From NCBI GenBank assembly GCA_022393335.1, contig JAJEKB010020821.1, forward strand, positions 210,065 through 274,064: a stretch of 64,000 bases of DNA, read 5' to 3'. This DNA comes from Macrotrachela quadricornifera (taxonomy: Eukaryota; Rotifera; Eurotatoria; Philodinida; Philodinidae). Every line of letters starts with the position of its first letter. Position 1 is the first letter of the stretch. The translations under genes were made by a program, and so were the position numbers. The notes beneath the pieces are model-generated. The model searched no databases and was not told the origin of the DNA. It saw only the letters and a list, made by a program, of their open reading frames with translations. Of the stretch, positions 35,627 to 48,315 are shown in pieces.

Positions 35627-38338
35627 CTGGCCTTCGATTGAGAGTTTGTAAAAAATAGGAATCCTTAAAGGATCGGACTTTGCTAAAATAAAGGATTTTC
35701 TATAGAAAATAGGAAAAATAAAGGTATGCATTGTTTCTGCTTCAACATCTAACTGTGTTGCTTACGCCACTCACGATTTTTTAGCAGAGTTAGTAGGAAT
35801 GGTTGGGGAGCTCTGAGCTTCCTAGGAATACCAAGTATCTGAGCATATTCATGGTTTCAATTTCAATCGTGGTTACTAAATACTTCATGAGTAATTTTTA
35901 AAACATTTGTTTTTCCTTTGCCAAAAAGATCACGCTATTTTTTTTCTGAAAAAACGATTTTTTTAGAAATAAAAGTAAAAGAGAGACGAACGAACAGATC
36001 AGGATTTTGATGTAATGGAACAGTTTTTTCTTCTTCCGATGTAGAAGGATTGATTTAGCAAAAGAAGCTTATTTTACATGCCAGTGTTATCAACACAAAA
36101 GACGCCTAAAATGAAAATTAGTGGTGAAATAAATCTGTTTGTTTCTTTTATAAATACGTGTAAATAGCTTATATGCTCGTCTTCCAATATTGATATTTAA
36201 ATTGAGTATAATTAATGGATGAAACAGCGGTGTGTGACGAAGTTGCACAGCAATCGTAACATATAAAACCTCGTGCAAACTGATGATATACTATTTCGAC
36301 AGTTATTTGAACATCATTAGTATTTCATTTCATCCAATACGAAAAAAACGCTAACTATACGGATAGAATGAGGTTTTATATCCTTTTACTTAACGGCTCT
36401 CTCACTCGAATTTTAAAAAGTGAAAACTGAAAAATTTTGGTTCAATTTGTTTATTAACGCCAATATTTCTGGAGCCGTAGGGGTTTAGTATATGTTTAAT
36501 TTGATAAACACTGAAGGTCTCTGAGTATATTTACCAGTAAATATTCAAAGATATCTGAGCTTTTGTTTTAAGACCCCTACCTCAGAGACAATTTCGCACC
36601 TAAAATGGAGTATTTCGGCTGAAACTTTCAGGAACTAGTGATTCTAATGAGATATACTTGTGATAAAAATTTCATCTCGATATACCTTAGTAGATCGAAC
36701 TTTGGGTCTGTTTTCGTGCCTTCCAGGAGAATAGAAATCACTCAGTCGTAGCAAAGGCTAGAGAGCTCGAGGTGATGTCAAATTAAAGCTCGTCTTTGTC
36801 TGCAACTTTTTCATCAGATGGATTTTTGAAACTCCTTTCCATTCATTTTTTATAACCATTTTACTGGGCAGGTCTACAAAATAAGCATGAAAAACAACAC
36901 TCAAACGGCAGTAAATATAACTTTTTTCAGGCCGGAAAAAATGTATCAAAAATTCGTCTGATGAAAAGTTAGTCCTGATTCAGAGCTTTAAAACAAAAAA
37001 AATGTTGAATAATACCTAAGGGCCAAAATTGGGTGATTCCACTTTTCCTGCTGAGAAAAACGCTGAAGAAGTTTTAGAAATGCGTTTCTACGTTGAAATC
37101 CAAAAAAAAAACATATCAAAATGGCATGTTAGTAATATATAGTTCATTGAACTTTTTTAAAGCACGTAATAGACCACATAAGTTAGCATCATCTAATGTG
37201 CTTAGTCTCTGGCGTAAAAGTGTTCTAATGTTTATGCAAGTGACAACACAGTTTTTCCAAAAGTAACAAGCTAATCAGCATTCTTGTCCATAGAAAATCC
37301 AGTTTTTCGAATAATTTCGAAGCGGAGATTTCATCATAGGAAAATGTATGGAGCCTTCGTTTCCATACTGGGTATGGTTTTCCAAAGAGCAATCAGTCTG
37401 TCAAAAGTTAATTTAAGAAAACTTCAACTCTACTACTATGTTTGTCCAAAACTTTTCCAAGATTTATCAAGTTTTTAATTCTGGTAAGCTATGTTACTAT
37501 TTGCATGAGCATTGAAATCGAAATAACTCGACTCGGACTCGGAATTTAATCGATGTTTTTGTTTATTTCAAAGGTCTTCGTCAAAGCTAACTTTTGTCTA
37601 AAGGGATTTTTGATACTTAATTCCTGGGCTGAGAAAAATGAAATTTACCGTTCGTCGAGTGACAATTTTTATGCTTAGCTTGCAGACCTGTCCAGTAAAA
37701 TAACTCTAAAAAAGAAATGAGGTTGACTTTCAAAGTTCTGTTGGGACAAAAGTTGTGCATTGAGTCTAGCTTTAATTTGATATCAGCCCGACCTTTTTAT
37801 TATTTCGTACGCTTGAGTTATTTCCGTCCTCCTAGAAGACGTGAGAACAAGCCGAAAGTTTGACCTGCTAGGATATATCAGGCTGGAATTCTTACCACAA
37901 GTGTCTCTCACTAAGACTAGTTATTCCTGAAAATTTCAGCCCATTTGAAAAATTCCAAAAATGTCTCGAAAAACATGATGATAGAATTAAACTTTACTGC
38001 CATGAGTCTGTGGAAATCTGATGGTTTTTCAAAAAGCTATATATATTCTGAAACCTAAGACTTCGGCACACCTTCTTATAATAAAAACTCAGCTTCAATA
38101 TTTTTTCGAAAAACTCAATTTTCTAATGGAGGGACCCTTGATTTAGAACTAAATTTGTTTTGAAAAACTTAGATTAAAAGTACATAAATAATCGTATAAA
38201 TAGAAGTTTTCGAGCACTTTCCCACTTTTATCGATATAATATAGGTAAAATAGGAAAATTAGTGGAAATATAGGACAAAATAAAGGATTTCGCTAAAATA
38301 TAGATTTTATAGGAAATATAGATCGAATCGAAGCCCAG
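35627..38338. mobile_element. 2.7-kb element with long, diverged inverted repeats and 8-bp target duplication
   Basis: The exact 8-mer GTATATAG lies on both sides (35619-35626 and 38339-38346). The termini are inverted: CTGGCCTTCGATT at left and, in reverse complement, CTGGGCTTCGATT at right. The interior is also mirrored: the block at about 36625-36900 (AACTTTCAGGAACTAGTG onward) matches, inverted, that at about 37660-37945, so the arms are about 1 kb and clearly older than the flanks' match would suggest. No transposase frame longer than about 65 codons. An 8-bp duplication is typical of hAT and P superfamilies; hAT-like is the better guess, not proven. Confidence 0.75.
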
Positions 38339-38346
38339 GTATATAG

Positions 38347-38792
38347 TGTCAAGACAACGCATTTTCACCTCGTACTAAATCGTACTGTTTGGTAAAAGAT
38401 AAGGATCGTATATTGCCCACATACGATGCGTTGCAATATATGTAGACGGACCGCATTAGCAACATTTTTGCAGCGTAAATCACCTCAAACATGTGAAGAA
38501 TCAGTGGCCTGCCTACTGGTCTTGCACTTATAATGCAATCGTGTTCTACGATTATCGAAGTTTTTTTTTATTTTTATAAAAACTCTCGATTATTATAATC
38601 TAAATGAACAGAGTGATTATTGTATAAACAAAACCTACTCACATTGAAATGGAAAGTATACGTGGATAGACAAATGAATAGATGTGATGTCGCTCGAAAC
38701 AATTAATTGTTATAAAATAATAGTACTCTAGCTTTGTTGAATATTCTGTATATTGTAAATTTTCATAGCGCTGTAAGTCTTACAAATGAATA
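38347..38792. other. Intergenic spacer between two transposons
   Basis: No gene or repeat recognised. Confidence 0.4.
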
Positions 38793-38794
38793 TA

Positions 38795-40096
38795 CTTAGG
38801 TCTGACCAAAAGTTCGTGCATCGATAGAAAAAAATATGAAGATAAAGAGAAAGTTCTAATTTTATTTCATTAAATGTTCAAAGTAGTCACCATTATTATT
38901 TATACAAAGTTTCATTCTTTCCAATAATTTGTCAAAGGTTTTTTAAACTCTTCTTCTGAAATTTTTTTTACTATCTTGGAAACCGCGCGAGCCAAAGATT
39001 TTTCATCTGGTTGATCAGTTAAACGGTTCTTGATATAATCGTTTAACCAATAATCACATGGTGCAAGGTCAGGTGAATATGGTGGATGCGGCATTATATT
39101 GATACCTTCTTCTGTTAAATAGTTAATAACATCTGAATGGCGATGGGGTCCAGCATTATCATAAAGCAGTTTTATACCTTTTGTACCATTTGACCTTCTT
39201 TGTTTCCATATTTCCTTAACAATGGGCTTGAGACAATTTTCAATATAATAAGTATGATCAATAGTCTCGCCTTTATCAACAGCATGTACAAGAACAGGAC
39301 TATTTGATTTAAAGAATATACAGAATAAATTTTTTGGTTCAAATCTGCCTCGACGAATTATAGTTGCTGGTGATTGACCTTCGGCAATCCAGCTAGCATT
39401 TGTTGACTTGCGACCAATTTGTCTGTGGTAAATCCATGTCTCATCGCCTGTAATAATGTCACATAATCGCCAAGAACCAGCACGAAATTTGGCCAGATTT
39501 TCACGACAAAGTTTAACTCGCTCTTCCTTTTGTTCAGCAGTTAGTTGATGGGGGATCCAACGTGATGTAACTTTTCTCATCTTGAGATGATCATAGATCA
39601 TTCGTTCGATTGTACCGTGAGAGAGAAATGTCTCAGCTATAATATCATCATAAGTTGAATGTGGATCACTGCTAATAACCTGTCGTACCAGATCAATATT
39701 TTCATCTGTAAGTTCGGAAACCGGACGACCGGGTCGAGGATCATCATTGATATCTTCTCTTCCTTCACGAAAACGTTCGGCCCACTTTGCAACTGTTCGA
39801 TATTCTGAAGCATCAGATCCTAAAGCTGTTGCTAGTTCCTTGTGGATTGTCTTTGGAGCTATTCCCAAAAATAATTCGAATTCTAATGTAGTATCGATTG
39901 TATTCATTATCCATTTTTTTTCGGTCGAATTATATTTTATCTGAAAAAAATGTTGTGACCAACTTCAAAAACGAGGTGCTATACATATTATTATACGAAA
40001 GACCTTTCACTATTTATTTATGAAAAAAATAAGTCTAATGTTAATTGGTCTAAGAAACTGCTAATAATAGTGCACGCACTTTTGGTCAGACCGAAG
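38795..40096 (-). mobile_element. Complete mariner transposon
   Basis: The element is 1,302 bp. Its inverted termini are CTTAGGTCTGACCAAAAG at left and, in reverse complement, CTTCGGTCTGACCAAAAG at right, and the similarity continues for about 28 bp. TA is present at 38793-38794 and 40097-40098 as the target duplication. Length, termini and the single transposase frame all fit the mariner family. Confidence 0.92.
38912..39907 (-). CDS. Mariner transposase (DD34D), apparently intact
   Basis: A 331-residue frame from the ATG at 39907, uninterrupted. The N-terminal half has paired helix-turn-helix regions (about 15-110: TVAKWAERFREGREDINDD with the linker GRPVSEL). The catalytic triad is visible: ITGDETWI, LLYDNAGPH, and LAPCDYW, with exactly 34 residues between the second and third Asp, the mariner signature. 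The HPPYSPDLAP motif before the third Asp is conserved. It cuts and pastes the element at TA sites. Length is close to the usual 340-350. No stop, frameshift or intron is seen, so activity is plausible but untested. The ATG is 192 bp inside the right terminus. Confidence 0.93.
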   Translation of the reverse strand: MNTIDTTLEFELFLGIAPKTIHKELATALGSDASEYRTVAKWAERFREGREDINDDPRPGRPVSELTDENIDLVRQVISSDPHSTYDDIIAETFLSHGTIERMIYDHLKMRKVTSRWIPHQLTAEQKEERVKLCRENLAKFRAGSWRLCDIITGDETWIYHRQIGRKSTNASWIAEGQSPATIIRRGRFEPKNLFCIFFKSNSPVLVHAVDKGETIDHTYYIENCLKPIVKEIWKQRRSNGTKGIKLLYDNAGPHRHSDVINYLTEEGINIMPHPPYSPDLAPCDYWLNDYIKNRLTDQPDEKSLARAVSKIVKKISEEEFKKPLTNYWKE

Positions 40097-40139
40097 TATT
40101 TTATATTTCAATTCATTAAAAGAATTAGTAAGAAATTCA

Positions 40140-40875
40140 ATTTGTCATTGTAGATTTTTCGTTTGTTTATTTGTTAAAAAATCATATAGTATTTGTTGTT
40201 GTTCTTTGTCACTTCGAATATTGATAATTAAATCTTTAATAGATTCAATTTGAATTGAATAGAATATTTTTACTTGCGTGATTTATTGTTGAAGTTTTTC
40301 AAATTGATTTTTTCAATATTTTATTCATTTTAAAATCGAATAATTTTATCATATGTGACAAAGAATGTAAATATACGTGTAATTCATCTATAATTTTTTT
40401 TTCATTTATTGGAATATGTTTAGCTTTTTATATAGGATAAAATTCATAGAACCATGTTATATGATGAAGTTCACATATGTTTTTCTTCACTTGAATAATA
40501 ATAATTAATAAATCAAGTATATTTATTCAAAGGAAATCGATAATTAATTAATGAACATATTCGTGATGATGATATGATATTCAAAATAAGACTTAATGAT
40601 AAATCTTTATTGATATTGATTATATCGAATAGATTTTCATTTTTTAGTTTATCATCTTTTATAATATAATAACGAACAGGTTTCAATAATATTTTTGAAT
40701 TTAATTGATTATTCATTAATAATTTTTCCACAACAAAATGGTTTCTTGCATCATAAAGAGAAGCAAGAACTACAGATTGGTTGAGAGCTATAGGATATAT
40801 TAAATTCTTATTTGATGAGTTTTGGGATACATTGGCTGAGTTCAATGATATTAATGATGAATCTTGAATATTCAT
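40140..40875 (-). pseudogene. Decayed gene with stonustoxin-type (SNTX) N-terminal-like region
   Basis: The minus-strand frame 40875-40513 gives 120 residues with a stretch (ASLYDARNHFVVEKLL) resembling the start of the SNTX/MACPF-like family, in which a short ALxQ-LYDAR-type motif opens the first domain. Beyond 40513 the translation continues in pieces (ELHVYLHSLSHMIKLF; later IRSDKEQQQILYDFL), suggestive of the helical region of the same family, but with several stops. In vertebrates this family includes pore-forming subunits and non-toxic homologues; a toxin role is not implied. The name rests on weak motif memory, and the copy is inactive. Confidence 0.4.
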
Positions 40876-40879
40876 TCTA

Positions 40880-43551
40880 ATTTTAAAATCTACATATAAA
40901 AAAAAGAAGACTTATTCAATATTTTAAAAAGTTTTCTCAAATGGATGTTAACAATAAATATATTATAAAATCAATTTCAAAGACAGGAAAATATTTTATT
41001 TCAGTGAATGCTAATGTTAAAAGAAATTAAGTTGAAAAATTTGTTAATACCACTACTTTACGGTTGAAATGTGAGACTCTTATATCTTTAACATTAATAA
41101 TATTTACAAAATTTCGACTTGAAAATGTATATTCACTAATAAATACTTTGTTAAATTTAAAATGCAAAGAAATTGGTGAAATTATAAAATTTAAAATAAT
41201 TTACTAAGTAATTTTAATTTTAAAGTTGTTTAACAAATTATGAATGTTATCTTGGAATATTTTCATTTTATCTTGAAAATAATACGACATGTGTTGTGTT
41301 ATTTTTATGAATTTTTCCTTCCCACGTGTAATCATTAATATATATGAAATCTTTTATGTAAAGAGAACAACAAGAAAAAAAAATTAATGTAAGATGTATT
41401 GTCAATGAAAAATATTCATTAAAATTAATTTTATTTTGATCTTTTGGCATTCAATGAACTTAAATTAGATCAATAAAAATAGAATACACTTTTTGTTTGC
41501 ATTCATCCTTCATATGAAGAAAGTTATTTGTTTGAATGTTTTTCCTTTTATTCTCATCTGGACATTATCAAAATATTATCTGATGACATAAATATTCAGT
41601 TATTTGAAACTTAAATATGTTCCTATTGGCTCTGCTTTTGTGCTGCTACTAAATTACTTTTGACTCGATCGGATTGTTTTTTTAGCATTTTTGTGTATAA
41701 AATCTACGGTTAAACCAAGTTGACCTTGTGAACGTAGTCGCATATAAAAATCTCAAATTTGATTATTTTTCTCAATTATGAATAATAATTTTTGAAAATA
41801 TTTTTGACTCAATTGTTGATTAATTAACTGTTCGAGTGTTAGATGACATTGAAATGAAATCAACCAATCGAGATTGATTTTATGGTCAGTTTCTGTTCTA
41901 TCCTGCGTTGTAACTGATAATTTAGATAATTTAAAAATTAAATCATTTTGTTTAGGAGTTGTAAGTTTTTTTAAATCTAGGATAGAAAAAATTGAGATCG
42001 TATGCGAACGTAAATATTTAAAATTCACTTAAAAAATGCGATAAACTTTACATAAAAAAACAAAATTGATTTTCAATTCTTTCAAATAAATAAAGAACGT
42101 TAAGACTATTTTTTCGTTTCCACTATTTTTCAAAGAAAGATTTACGTAGTCGAAATCATTATTAAATTCTCAATAAAATGAAGGATATTTTGACAAAAAT
42201 CAAATTTTATTTTCCGCGACTCATTTGACATCTGAACATAGATGTACATGGCATCAAATTTTGATGTCCCACTGATTCCTGTAGAAGATTTTTCACAGCA
42301 TTCCTCGTTCGACTCGCCCTTTGTAGGCAAGCTTTCTGTACTATCCAGCCCTGCATTTGTAAAACCCGCAAAAAATTTTCACTTATCATGTAATGATGAT
42401 ATTATCGTTATTTTCATCTTTAACCGTACTGGGAGCAAATCAATTCCAGAGCCAAGATGGTTTCGTTAGTAGCGTAACTAGAAAATGACGAGTGATTGGA
42501 TATTTCTGTGGCAATTTTTAAAATCTCATTTCAAAGATTCCTCTCCTTTTTCTGACTGCGGGTTTTCACTTTCAGCAGTGTCCAGATTTTGTGAATTCCG
42601 AGCTCTTGAAGTCGAAAAATAATATAAAACAGCAAAACCATTATAAAAACAACTAAGCAGAAAGTTAGTAACTTTGAGAACTCAAAGAGTTACTTGAGGA
42701 TGGTTTGAGGATGAGACAGAAAGAGAGATAGTTGGATGAGGGTAGGTAGATGATGGTGAGAATGGGTGAGTGGAAGGGAGATTGAGGATATCCTTGATTG
42801 CTTGGATTCTTTGCGCTCTCCTAGTTTTTAGAGTTACTAGCGTTCTGGTTTGTTGTTTTGTATAGTTGGTTTGCTGTTTCTTGTTGTGTTTTGAGTCCAA
42901 GAGTTCCTCAAAAGTTCAGAACTCATGGAATTTAGACAGGTCTCTTTTATTCGTAATTAATTAATCTATTTTTATTGTGATTTAATAATTTTTACAAAAT
43001 TTCTTAAATAAATTAATTATTGTATATAGAAAAAGAAACTTCTAAATTTAAAATTAATATGTCCTTCCTTAATCGATTTCAGCTCTAAAGGTGAAAATTA
43101 AATGTGTTTTCTCGAATTCTTGTATGTTTGAGTATTGTAGTTTTGTAGTAGAGTAAGTGCGCAAATTATGTGACAGATGATTCCTTTCTTGATTGTTAGA
43201 AAAAAAAAAAAAATTGTGAAAATTTAACAGTATTTCTTTTTCCATACTACTGTATACATAAAAGTAGTAAGTTTCCTTCCTGTTTAACACTCACTTGTAT
43301 TTAGAATAGTAACAGATGTGTAGTTAGTTTTGACGTAGTTAAATGACGTACAAGAAATGTTTTGAAATCTTTTACATAGGATGTAAAGCAAACTTTTCTA
43401 ATTAACATTTATCGTGACCTTTATTAGTAACAACATTTATAATCAGTTTTTTTGTCTAAAATAAATCCAAATGTTTCAATAAAAAGAAAAATATAAAACG
43501 CTTCTACATTCTTTATATAATATTCATAAAAAAGCATTAACGAACTACGCG
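40880..43551. other. Intergenic with short unassigned minus-strand frames
   Basis: Frames at 41268-41450 and 41753-42028 (minus) use host-like codons and the latter is mainly helical and Gln-rich, so they may be exon remnants, possibly of the same family as the gene at 40.5 kb. No family assigned. The rest is AT-rich with no gene. Confidence 0.3.
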
Positions 43552-46500
43552 ATGTTATACATGAGAAATTTTCTTTGTTTCATTCTATTACGAATGATGA
43601 TTGCTTCGCCTCAAATCAATCTTCATCTTACAGATTGGGTAAGTGAGAAAAATAAAAATGATGATATTGGATTTCAGCATGATTGTTTTCATGTTGCTAC
43701 CTCAAATAAAAAAAATATTGATCTTCATGAAATTATCTCGTATTGTTTAACTGACTTGCCATCAAAATGGAATATTCAAGAAAATAATTTTAATCAAAAA
43801 TTTACTTTTGCTGAACTTTTCAAACAAAATATTACTAGCCAACAACTATACATTTGGTCAGCACCAATGGATGTAATTGAACGTTATCAACTCTATTTAA
43901 ATTACTGTTTTACTTCAAATGAAACATCATCGATGGGAAAACAATTGTTTTACAATTGTACATTACCAAGATTTGGTCCATTATGTCAATATGAATTGGA
44001 TATTTATGAACATAATTCTTCATCATTGAATCAAATCATTCATAACTTTTATCAAAATCGTTATGATCCCATCAATTTGACATGTTATGTACATTTACAA
44101 TGTAATCGTGGTTCTACATTATCATGTCTTGATTGGACTGAAATATGTAATGGACAAATTGATTGTTTGAATAATGGAGTTGATGAAGAAAATTGTTGGC
44201 AAATTGAAATTCATCAATGTGAAAAAGATGAACATCGATGTAATAATGGACAATGTATACATGAAATATTTTTACATGATAATAGAGACACGTTCGAATG
44301 TCTTGATCGATCAGATGAACTTGGGAATGCAGGCAGAAGTCCTAACTTTATCGTTGGTGTACCGGGATTTGCCCAAGAAGATATCGTATGTTTCAAAGGG
44401 CCCTTACTGTTCTCCATGAAAGAGACAACGTCATGTGTAAGTAAACGTGGCACTCTACTGAGACAAATAACGTTTGTAGATAAACCAAAGTCACTAAATG
44501 AAACATGCTGGTTAGCATCTAAATGCCACTTGTTGATAGTAATGCCTAGCACTCCAATATGTGCTAATCTTTGTCGTAACAAGACATGTCAACAAATAAT
44601 CAACGAGACATGTCCAGATATATACTTTATAACAGATGAAGCACTAGCGTTTGGTCATATCTACTTTGCTTATCTTAAGAATATTACTATAAATGATGGT
44701 TTTCTACGTCCACCTCAATATATATGTTACAATGATCAACTTTGTGGTGGATTCTATTCCAATAGATCGTTACTAATCTTCAATAATATGACATGTCGTC
44801 AGCCAAAGGATTTTCCATTGACTTTTCCTATTGCAGGAAGAGCCGAGTGGAGAGATATTTATGTTAAATCTTTGTATGACAATCTTTATCAATGCAATAC
44901 ATTTATTTACAATCATTCAACAGTTTGCAATAGTTCGACGATGTATCAATGTATTAATTCAACAAAATGTATCTCAGTACATCGTCTTTGTGATCAAATA
45001 ATCGATTGTGATTACAAAGATGATGAACAATGTTCTTTAATCAATGAAACTTGTTCTATAACAACAAGATCAGAGAATCTTTTCAAATGTATAAAGAAAA
45101 ATATATATGTCTCTTTACAACGAATCAATGATGGAACATGTGATTGCGAAAAGGATGAATATGGCTTATGCGAAGATGAAATTACTAATCATGATTATAT
45201 TAGAAAACATATTTCATTTCCAACAATTTGTGATAGTTTTACAGAACTAGTACCTGTCGTCATTGATGGACGAAATGAAACTGATGAAACTGAATGTGAA
45301 TATTGGGTATGTAATAATACTTATACAAGATGTGATGGCTTTTTGAATTGTTTTAATGGAGCAGATGAAATTGATTGTAATTCATCATTATTACTAAAAT
45401 GTCCACTTTATCATCATATGTGTGTCTCACCTGATACATATCAACTTACATGTTTATCCATTGAAAAATTTAATGATGGTAATATTGATTGTATTGGTGC
45501 TACTGATGAACCAAAAGTATGTCGATCGAACGAATATAAATTACAATCGAAGAATTTTTATTGTAAGAATGATACCACTCAACTTTGTGTACACTCTTAT
45601 AGTTTATGTGATAATAAGAAGGATTGTGCACAAAAAGATGATGAACATGTTTGTGATTAAACTCGAAATAACAGTAAAATTGGTTCTATATGTGGCTGGA
45701 AGAATGAAATGAACCTAACCGATGTTGAAAAGTTCCTTTGTGAACGTCTTGATGATACGAAGAAACTACAAATTTTAAATTTTACCATTAATAAATCAAT
45801 TCAATCAATCAAACAATTAACTATTGAAGATAAGCATACATATCCTTCTGTTATTTCATCGATTCGTCAATATACACAACGTTGTCATCGTGGTATTCCT
45901 TTACAAGTTTGGTTAAATAATGATAAAAATTTGACTAGTAAAACATGTCTTTGTCCACCTAGTTTTTATGGTAATATATGTCAATATCAAAATCAACGAG
46001 TTAGTCTTACTATACGATTTCAAACATATTCGGATTCTAGACGAACATTATTTGCATTGATTGTTTTACTTATTGATGATAGTGATCAACGAATAATTCA
46101 TTCATATCAACATCTCACTTATCTTTATACTCAACACTGTCGAACTAAATTCAATATTTATTTACTTTATTCAACTCGACCAAAACTTCTTACAAATAAT
46201 TATTCTATTCATATTACATCTATGAAAAAATTACATTTAAATATCGTGGAAGTCTTTTAATACCACTTCGATATCCATTTTTGCCTGTAAATCGTATTGC
46301 TGTTGAATTTAATATTCCACGTACAAGTGATAATATCGAACGTTGTTCCGATCTGTCATGTGTACATGGTCATTGTTTTAGATATTTGAATGATTTAACA
46401 GATACTAGTTTTTGTCAATGTGATCAAGGATGGTCTGGAAAATACTGTACTATTCAATATAAATGCATGTGTTCATCTGATTCATTATGTATTGGTGTTT

Positions 46501-48315
46501 CAGCAAACAATCGATCGATTTGTATTTGTCCAGCTAATAAATGGGGTTCTCTTTGTCTTCTTCAAAGTACAATTTGTCAATCTAATCAAAATATGTTATG
46601 TCAAAATAATGGTCAATGTATATATATTGATGAAAATGTTGTATCTGGTAAGCAATTTGTCTGTAACTGTCAAAACGGTTTTAGTGGAGAAAGATGTGAA
46701 ATAATTGATAATAAACTTATTGTTTCATTTCATAAAAATATAACTTTACCAGAATCAATACTTGTTCATTTCATTCGAGTGATTGATAATGCTCAACCTG
46801 AAAATGGTTCGACATTCAAAACTATTCCTATCAATCAAAATTCAGTTACTATTCGATGGTCAAGACCATTTCATATTGCTTTTGTTGAACTTTTCAGTAA
46901 TCAATATTATTTGATAACTGTACAAAAGACTTACAATCAATCGGGAACTATTGTTCGTTCAATCAATCCATCAGATCGTTGTGAACATATAAGTGAAGTA
47001 TTAAATGAAACTTGTTAAATTTCATCTTCTTCGTCGAATCAAATATTATCATCTAGCATGTCAAAGACAATCATCTTCATCATTATTATCGTGTTTTTAT
47101 GATGATAATCATTTCTGTTTATGTAATCATTATGATGATCAACATGTGGCAAATTGTTTTGAATTTAATTCTTCAATTAAACATGATTGTTTTGGTGAAA
47201 GTAATTGTGAAAATAATGCTCAATGTTTACAAGACAAACCTACTTGTCCACAAACATCAATGTGTGTTTGTCCACCATGTTTTTATGGAAAACGATGTCA
47301 ATTTAGTTCAAGTTTATTTGGTCTTTCACTTGATGCTATTTTAGGTTATTATATTAAACCACATGTCAATATGAAACATCAACCTACTATTGTTAAAGTA
47401 AGCGTAGCATTGACAACAATTATAATTGTAGTAGGTCTTATCAATGGTGTTTTATCGATGATTACTTTTATAAATAAAGAACCACGTAAAGTTGGTTGTG
47501 GTTTATATTTATTTGAATCATCAATTACTACTTTATTTACTATAACTATATTTACACTTAAATTTTTAATACTTATCATTACACAAATGACATACAATAC
47601 CAATAGATCATTTCTCAAGTTTCAATGCCATTCAATTGATTTTTTATTGAGAATTTGTCTTAATATGGATCAATGGTTGAATGCATGTGTTGCGATGGAA
47701 CGAGCATTTACTGCAATCAAAGGAGTTAATTTTGATAAAAAGAAAAGTAAACAAATAGCTAAATATATTATTGTTGTTCTTATCATTCTGAACATTAGTA
47801 CAATTATTCATGATCCTATCCATCGACGTCTGTTAGATGATGATAATGATGATGATGAAAAACGTATCTGGTGCATTATCACTTATTCAACTAGTTTACA
47901 GACATACAATACATTCATTAATATATTTCATTTTTTTGCTCCATTTCTCATCAATGTTATTTCAGCTATCATGATTATTGTCATGACTGCTCGATATCGA
48001 ACATCTATTGAAAATCATAAACCTTATCAAAGAATATTGCGTGAACAAATTCAACAACATCGTCAATTGCTTATTGCTCCACTTATTTTGATTATTCTTG
48101 CAGTTCCACGCTTGATCATATCTTTTATTTCAGGTTGTATGAAATCAACTAGTAATGCATGGCTATTTCTCGTTGGATATTTTATCTCATTTATTCCACC
48201 TATGCTTACTTTCATTGTATTTGTTATTCCATCAAAATTATATAAACAAGAATTTCAGAAATCTGTCAGACAATATCGACAAATGATACGGATACGAAAC
48301 ATACTTCATTTTTGA
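43552..48315 (+). pseudogene. Large LDLa/EGF-repeat 7TM receptor, interrupted by one stop and two frame changes
   Basis: Four consecutive frames form one receptor of about 1,580 residues: 43552-45660, 45661-46232, about 46233-47010, and about 47011-48315. It has a hydrophobic N-terminal signal (NFLCFILLRMMIAS). At least four LDL-receptor class A repeats follow (CNGQIDCLNNGVDEENC, CDQIIDCDYKDDEQC, CDGFLNCFNGADEIDC, CDNKKDCAQKDDEHVC), then EGF-type modules (CLCPPSFYGNIC, CQCDQGWSGKYC, CNCQNGFSGERC, CVCPPCFYGKRC). The C-terminal 7TM region starts near 47390 with MERAF in place of DRY. An in-frame TAA (45658-45660) is followed by continuing similarity in the same frame. Single-base frame changes are inferred near 46232 and 47010. 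The rest is open and well conserved, so sequencing indels or very recent inactivation are both possible. Surface receptor; ligand unknown. Confidence 0.8.

Noticed and set aside
39747..39944. Plus-strand 65-residue frame over the mariner transposase start
   Set aside because: It is an antisense shadow of the transposase.
45640..45720. An intron to explain the TAA at 45658 in the large receptor gene
   Set aside because: No convincing donor and acceptor pair surrounds the stop, and the sequence after it continues in the same frame without loss of similarity.
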